From: Suillus spraguei
Taxonomy: Eukaryota; Basidiomycota; Agaricomycetes; Boletales; Suillaceae
DNA: 13,501 nucleotides
Assembly (NCBI GenBank): GCA_016800925.1
Contig: JABCPU010001180.1
Location: 1-13,501, forward strand
Direction of reading: 5' to 3'
Shown: positions 9,398-13,501 of the stretch, one piece after another
Layout: the number at the start of each line of letters is the position of its first letter
Numbering within the stretch: position 1 is the first letter of the stretch
Program-made: the position numbers and the translations under genes
The notes under the pieces: model-generated
Database searches by the model: none
What the model saw: the letters and a program-made list of their open reading frames with translations, nothing else
Told to the model about the DNA's origin: nothing

Positions 9398-9588
9398 AGG
9401 AAACGCGACAACAAGTCGCACAAATCATATCAAGAGCCTGAAGAAGGCCCTAACGTCCGCGCGCAAGCCAGGACCACTGTATAGCATAGACAACCAAAAA
9501 ACGGACCAAAGCATATACGAATAGATTAGATGTACAGTAGGTAGTGTCCATCATAGGGCATAGCCCCAACGGACAATAAACAAGGATC
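9398..9588 (+). other. 3' UTR of the LINE
   Basis: About 190 bp between the ORF2 stop and the A tail, with no coding frame. It contains AATAAA at 9575-9580. The region probably holds the RNA end recognised by the ORF2 protein, which is inferred from how LINEs work. Confidence 0.7.
9575..9580 (+). terminator. AATAAA polyadenylation signal of the LINE
   Basis: A perfect AATAAA lies 8 bp before the A tail, the expected place for cleavage and polyadenylation of the LINE transcript. Confidence 0.7.
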
Positions 9589-9608
9589 AAAAAAAAAAAA
9601 AAAAAAAA
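9589..9608 (+). repeat. Poly(A) tail of the LINE (20 A)
   Basis: An uninterrupted run of 20 A residues lies directly before the right target-site duplication. One or two of the A residues may belong to the duplicated target. Confidence 0.93.
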
Positions 9609-9620
9609 TCTGAGCGTAGT
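9607..9620. repeat. Target-site duplication, right copy
   Basis: TCTGAGCGTAGT (9609-9620), preceded by AA of the tail, matches 3269-3282. Beyond it the gypsy pol frame continues on the minus strand. Confidence 0.92.
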
Positions 9621-10865
9621 CCTTATCCCCCTCTTTAGGGTAGACGTCCCATCATCTAGTGAGGGAATCTGGCTTGACTCCGAGTCTTCCAGGACGGTAA
9701 CGGATAACGAGGTTGAACTGATGGAGGAACTCGGACCAGCGGGCCTGACGACGGGATAGCAGTTTGGTGGTAGAGAAATACTCAAGGTTCTTGTGGTCCG
9801 TGACAACATCTATAGGCTTGGACGAGCCTTCTAGGTAATGGCGCCAGGTTCGGAACGCAGCATAGATGGCTAGTAGTTCCTTATCATGGACATCATAGTT
9901 GAGTTCTGCACCGGACAGTGTCCGGGAGTAAAATGCCACCGGACGAAGTTCCGAGTCTGGGCACACAATGGATAGTATTCCAGCGATAGCATAATCCGAG
10001 GCATCAGTTTCCACAACTATAGGAACATTCGGAATCCAATGCGTAAGCACCGGAGCGGACGTGAAGGCTTTCTTGAGTGCGTTAAATGACTTCCGGCATT
10101 CCTCGGAAAAGTCCCAAGTGACGCCCTTGCGAGTGAGTCGAGTAAGGGGAACCACGATATCCGAGTAGTTGAAGATGAAGCGACGATAGAAATTAGCGAA
10201 TCCGAGGAAAGATTGGATGTCCTTGACTTTCCGAGGCTCTGGCCAGTCTATGATAGACTGGATTTTCTCGGACGACATTGTCAAGCCATCCGGAGATAGG
10301 AGGTAACCAAGATATTCGACGGAGGAGGAGTGGAATTCGCATTTCTCGGGTTTGGCATATAGTCGGTGTTTATGGAGACGTCGTAAAACTTCTCGGACAT
10401 GTTCCTTATGACTTGCAAGGTCTTGGGAATAGATAAGGATGTCATCCAGATATACAACAACACATACGTCCAGCATATCGGCAAACACGCTATTGACAAA
10501 GCGCTGGAAAGCTGCCAGAGCATTCGTGAGGCCTTCCGGCATCACCAACCATTCATAGGAGCCATAGCGCGTATGGAAGGAAGTCTTCCACTCGTCTCCT
10601 TCTGTTATCTGGACGAGGTGATATGCAGATCGGAGATCAATTTTGGTATAAACTTTAGCGCGGCTCGGGGAGTCAAGAAGGTCGGCAATGAGGGGTAACG
10701 GATATCGGTCTTTCTTGGTGATGTGGTTAAGGCCGCGGAAATCCACACAAAGGCGGAGGGATCCATCCTTCTTTTTGACAAATAGGACGGGGGCTCCGTG
10801 GGGAGAAGATGAAGAGCGGAGAAGTCCGGACGAGATGTTTTCGTCAAGGAACTTCCGAAGGCCTC
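9621..10865 (-). pseudogene. pol: Gypsy pol: reverse transcriptase and RNase H
   Basis: This segment makes cDNA from the element RNA and degrades the template. Reading leftwards: [24 protein letters not shown] and KKDRYPLPL of the RT fingers (near 10700-10800), the KIDLRSAYH motif, then the catalytic YLDD (10441-10452). RNase H follows with VETDASDY (near 10000), [12 protein letters not shown] and [11 protein letters not shown], covering the catalytic Asp-Glu-Asp. RT and RNase H have one unbroken frame from about 10860 to 9652. There a TGA replaces what is plausibly an Arg CGA just after PDSLTR, and the same frame continues (WDVYPKEGDKDYAQI) into the LINE target site. An apparent 1-nt deletion near 10862 separates it from the upstream linker. 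Confidence 0.93.
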
Positions 10866-11352
10866 AAGCTCTACCGGAGAAAGAGAGTATATGGTTCCGA
10901 GAGGCGGACTAGCCCCTTCTTCCAACTCAATCTTGAGATCGTAGGGTCGATGTGGGGGAAGTTGTCCGGCTTTGCCTTTGTCGAAGACATCCGCGAATTC
11001 GTGGTAATCGGAAGGGATTCTGGAGAGGTCTGGAGGATCGGATGATACGGATGCGGATCAAGGTTTACTTCGGAGGGACGGAGGTAGATGCTGAACTGAG
11101 TAGATCCTTCTAACTTGCAGGCACGGCAAAAGGCCACTGCGTTTATCAACGATATGTTAGGGACTGGAGTACCAGCGGAGGGTTCGGATTTGGTCAGAGG
11201 CGGAGTCTCTGCCACGGATGGGGTGCTCTGAGCGACGGAGATTTGGAGGGAAGGAATCTTCCTTGGGTGTAATACCCGAAGGTAACAGAGGTGTCGGATT
11301 GGATTTTCCTGCATGGTCGGTGTGTCCGGAGGCAGCGGTGATGCGGATGGGG
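10866..11352 (-). pseudogene. pol: Gypsy pol: protease-RT linker
   Basis: This is the spacer between protease and RT. Visible pieces include PNISLINAVAFCRACKLEG (near 11090-11160), a segment found at this place in related fungal Pol proteins. Nearer RT are IPSDYHEFADVFDKGKAG and HRPYDLKIELEEG, leading to [12 protein letters not shown], the usual lead-in to RT. The frame changes near 11040 and again near 10862, so no single frame spans the linker. Confidence 0.8.
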
Positions 11353-11821
11353 TTAATGGCACTCCTGTTCAGTAGTTCGGAACTCAATGCTGCCCAATAC
11401 CCAGTCAATCAACGGATTGTGTCGGGTGAGCCAGCTATATCCGAGAACGATATAACATGAGGAATCCAAAGGGGTGACGTAGAACGTGTCGGAAGTGATT
11501 ACACCGGAGGAGAATCGGATGGATAAGTTTATGGCTTCAACAATATTGTTATTGCATGTACCATCAAATAAACGGAGTGGAAGCGGAGGAATCTGATAGG
11601 TAGGAATTTTATGTTCTCGGACGAAATCAGTGTCTATGAAGCAGTGGGAGGAACCACAGTCTATGAGGCCGGAAAGTCAGATATATTGGAGAAAGATGGA
11701 AGAGAGACATATGGACACAGAGAGTTCGGATCAGGAAGAGTTACAGCGTTGAGTCGTAGTTCCGTTGCACGGGTTGGGCCAACGCGACCCTCATCCCATA
11801 CGGAGTCAGGAGGGTCGCGGA
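11353..11821 (-). pseudogene. pol: Gypsy pol: N-terminus and retropepsin-like protease
   Basis: The aspartic protease cuts the Gag-Pol precursor. The active-site segment reads GLIDCGSSHCFID (near 11630-11668) and the second hallmark is IVLGYSWL, followed by LIDWVLGSIEF. The active site is Asp-Cys-Gly where Ser or Thr more often follows the Asp. About 50 residues of pol N-terminal sequence (RDPPDSVWDEGRVG onward) run from the gag/pol junction to an apparent 1-nt deletion near 11670. The protease frame ends at a TAA (11353-11355) because of a further shift. Confidence 0.85.
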
Positions 11822-11831
11822 CTAATTTTTT
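11783..11831 (-). promoter_or_regulatory. Possible -1 ribosomal frameshift signal at the gag/pol junction
   Basis: On the minus strand the gag frame ends GCA AAA AAT TAG. The heptamer A AAA AAT (11831-11825) fits the X XXY YYZ slippery pattern and directly precedes the stop (11824-11822). After a 5-nt spacer (stop included), CGCGACCCTC (11819-11810) and GAGGGTCGCG (11792-11783) form a perfect 10-bp stem with a 17-nt loop. TATGGG in the loop could pair with CCCGTG downstream (two G-U pairs), allowing a pseudoknot. A -1 slip enters exactly the frame that encodes the pol N-terminus. The alternative is that one base was lost here, as elsewhere in this copy. Confidence 0.5.
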
Positions 11832-13106
11832 GCCTCATCCGAGGCTTCCGGTTCCGTTTCCGGAGTGAGTACAGTAGCGCGGCCTTTGGCAGCGCGCGAA
11901 GTGGATTTGGTGCATTCCCGGGCAGTGTGACCAGGTCCGCCGCAGAACATACAGAGCCTTTTGTCAATACGTCTCTGACGCTCCTGGGTGGTTAGCTTTC
12001 CGTCTGCACCAACAACGCTAGGGAGATCCGAAACTTTCGGGGTAGAGGTGTTGTGGAGGATGTGGGTTTATTGAATTTGGGCGTATCGGATCCGGATGAG
12101 TTGGAGTCGTCCGGTCGGATGTTGACTGCCTGGGAGGATTGGAAGAGTGGTTCTACTCTCTCAGGTGACTTCGCCCCTCCGTTCCCAGTAACGGGCGTCG
12201 ATGGTCTGGCGAGAGTCTTGAACTCCGAAAGGGTAGTGGGCTTACCCATGCGACTAATCTCATCTTTGATTCGGGCCGGAAGTCCATTGTAGAATTGGCG
12301 TCGTAGGGCTCCGTCTCCCCATTCGCGTACTTGGGAGGCAAGTCGCTGGAATTCTACAACGTACTTGTTGATGCGTTGTCCGTCACGCATGTGGAGTTGT
12401 TCTAACTGCATCTCTGGTCTCCGGAGGGATCGTGTGGTCCGAAATTGGTTTGGAGCTCGAGCATGAACTCGGAGTAGTCATCCATCCAGTCCGGACGGTT
12501 GCTATATCCATCCGAAAGGAGGTCCGGTTCAAACCACTCGAGAGCCATACCCTTAAGGTAGGATTGGGCGAAATTGACTTTAGCGCGTCCGGAACGGAAA
12601 GCGCTAGGTTTGCTCTGGAAGTTGAGCTCACATTGGACGAAGAATGCCTGGAGCTTGGAGGTTCGGACCCATCGAAGGTATCTGGCTCACGGACTTTGAC
12701 TTTGCTATCATCCGAGGTGGGGGTGCGACGGCTACTGCGAGCGAGGTGGTTAATGGCTACGGATAGTTGGGCTAGGACCCGGTCCTGAGGGCTAGGTGGA
12801 TTTATCTTCTTCGTCATCCAGGTCCTCGTTGTCCGGATCATCAACTTCATCATCTGGTAGGTTACTGCGCAGCTCATCATCAAAGCGAATGGTCGGGCGC
12901 GAATTGGAGTCTGGGTTATCCGGGTTCCGAGTTGGTGTTATCGGATCCGGTCTGGCTTGACGGGCGGAGATACTTTGACCTATGTCGCTCATGCTTGCGC
13001 GGCGTTGAGAAAAACTGGTAAATGTTTGGACGATGGGTGTGGGATCTCGTTGGATCGGACCAAGTCCGGCTCCTTGGAGTGTGTTCTGAGTTTTACGGGG
13101 AGGCAT
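11822..13106 (-). pseudogene. gag: Gypsy gag (capsid and zinc knuckle), frameshifted
   Basis: Gag forms the virus-like particle and packages the RNA. It starts at ATG 13104-13106 (MPPRKTQ). The N-terminal part (to 12795) ends in an acidic stretch. The capsid region includes LQAFFVQCELNFQ, LKGMALEWFEPDLL and LHMRDGQRINKYVVEFQR (about 12660-12330). One zinc knuckle, CMFCGGPGHTAREC (CX2CX4HX4C), lies near 11911-11955. Gag ends at TAG 11822-11824. The frame changes near 12800, 12660, 12417, 12208 and 12035, mostly consistent with single-base deletions. An extra change between the capsid and the knuckle cannot be excluded. Confidence 0.9.
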
Positions 13107-13156
13107 GATATGGGATGGTTGCTAAGTTACTCGGAAAGGTTTGAGTTCGAATATAC
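13107..13156 (-). other. Leader between 5' LTR and gag
   Basis: A short leader of about 50 nt, if the LTR ends at 13157. There is no CCA on the plus strand anywhere in 13107-13501, so there is no TGG on the minus strand and no site matching the 3' CCA end of a tRNA. The primer is therefore unknown. Confidence 0.45.
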
Positions 13157-13501
13157 TGTTAAGACTGTACTCAAGGGTAGAGAGATCCGAAGGGCTTTGG
13201 CCTCAGTTCGTACACTGTGCCCCTTTCTCGAGTAATCCCCTTATTTCAGGGAGGAGTTATTCGTCCGAAGACCCGGAAGGGAGTTGCGTGACGGATCCGG
13301 GGTGTCCGAAGATGTCGGATATGATACGTCCGAAGGTTATTCGGAACGTAAGGAGAGGGCAGAGATTAAGGCTAGTTTCGGAACGATTCCTAACTAGAAA
13401 CTAATCGGAGATGGACTATCCGGAGATAGAGTCGGAGGTAATAGGACTATAGGAATCAATCCTAAGTCTCGGAAGGTGACTTAAGCGGAGATGGCTTAAG
13501 T
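13157..13501 (-). repeat. 5' LTR of the gypsy element (partial)
   Basis: The last 30 bases (13472-13501) match 1-32 with two single-base indels, so this is the same LTR. The inner boundary is uncertain. TGTTAAGAC at 13157 is the best candidate, because on the minus strand it gives an LTR ending in ACA, to pair with the TGT start at the other end. Other TGT candidates are at 13166 and 13216. The rest of the LTR is outside the window. Confidence 0.55.

Larger units (their letters stand above)
3283..9608 (+). mobile_element. Full-length non-LTR retrotransposon (LINE), Tad1/I-type
   Basis: This is a 6.3-kb element with a 5' UTR, ORF1 with zinc knuckles, ORF2 with AP-endonuclease, RT, RNase H and CCHC domains, an AATAAA signal and a 20-A tail. 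It is flanked by a 12-14 bp direct repeat and inserted in the RNase H-integrase linker of the gypsy pol, in the opposite orientation. The domain order fits the Tad1 clade common in fungi, but the related I-group cannot be excluded by eye. It appears not to be 5'-truncated, because sequence continues well upstream of ORF1. Two in-frame TGA codons in ORF2 make this copy probably inactive. Confidence 0.93.
9609..13501 (-). mobile_element. Ty3/gypsy chromovirus, right (5') arm
   Basis: Read leftwards from 13501, this arm has part of the 5' LTR, a short leader, gag, protease, reverse transcriptase and RNase H, ending at the LINE insertion. Gag carries a capsid segment (KYVVEFQRLASQV) and one zinc knuckle, a type common in Agaricomycete gypsy elements. 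Frameshifts occur near 12800, 12660, 12417, 12208, 12035, 11670, 11360, 11040 and 10862. Most look like single-base deletions, and there is a TGA at 9652-9654, so the copy is dead. Confidence 0.93.

Noticed and set aside
13135..13160. GAGTTCGAAT resembling a tRNA T-arm
   Set aside because: The flanking bases do not pair as a T stem and no acceptor stem or CCA follows, so it is neither a tRNA gene nor a proven primer site.
1..13501. RIP of the ascomycete type (CpA to TpA)
   Set aside because: The nonsense changes fit CpG rather than CpA, and the sequence is not AT-rich as RIP-affected DNA usually is.
1..13501. CRISPR array, rRNA, tRNA or bacterial operon
   Set aside because: No spaced repeats, no rRNA-like blocks and no cloverleaf were seen. 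The content is eukaryotic retroelements.

Overview
The window looks like repeat-rich fungal DNA, most likely from a basidiomycete (Agaricomycetes is my best guess). The evidence is the style of the Ty3/gypsy Gag and Pol proteins, very short introns (about 49 nt, GTGAGT donors) and a Tad1/I-type LINE. It contains no ordinary host gene. It is a nest of two retrotransposons: an older chromodomain-bearing Ty3/gypsy element (chromovirus) on the minus strand, split by a full-length LINE on the plus strand.

Layout, left to right. Positions 1-457 are part of the gypsy 3' LTR, followed by its polypurine tract (461-470, minus strand). From 653 to 1642 there is a two-intron gene on the PLUS strand, antisense to gag-pol and inside the retroelement. 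It encodes a Lys/Glu-rich helix, CxxC zinc-binding-like clusters, a basic patch and an acidic tail. From 1700 to 3270 (minus) lies the integrase: zinc region, D,D35E core, GPY/F module and a C-terminal chromodomain. The LINE occupies 3283-9608, flanked by a 12-14 bp target-site duplication. It has ORF1 (three zinc knuckles) and ORF2 (APE endonuclease, reverse transcriptase, RNase H, C-terminal CCHC), then AATAAA and a 20-A tail. Gypsy Pol resumes at 9609 with RNase H and reverse transcriptase, then a linker, protease and Gag (to 13106). A 50-nt leader and part of the 5' LTR run to the window end.

The gypsy element is decayed. Its gag-pol carries about ten apparent single-base frameshifts, nearly all looking like 1-nt deletions, and two in-frame TGA codons. 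The LINE keeps one open frame across ORF2 apart from two TGA codons. All four TGA codons sit where an Arg CGA codon is plausible, which suggests C-to-T decay at CpG.

Most worth a second look: (i) the antisense spliced gene, convergent with pol and separated from it by only 57 nt; (ii) the gag/pol junction, where an A-rich slippery heptamer is followed at once by the gag stop, a 5-nt spacer and a perfect 10-bp stem, a layout typical of programmed -1 frameshifting; (iii) the absence of any TGG on the minus strand in the leader and visible LTR end, so no ordinary tRNA primer site; (iv) a strong excess of the palindrome TCCGGA in the gypsy element (about 28 copies) and none seen in the LINE.
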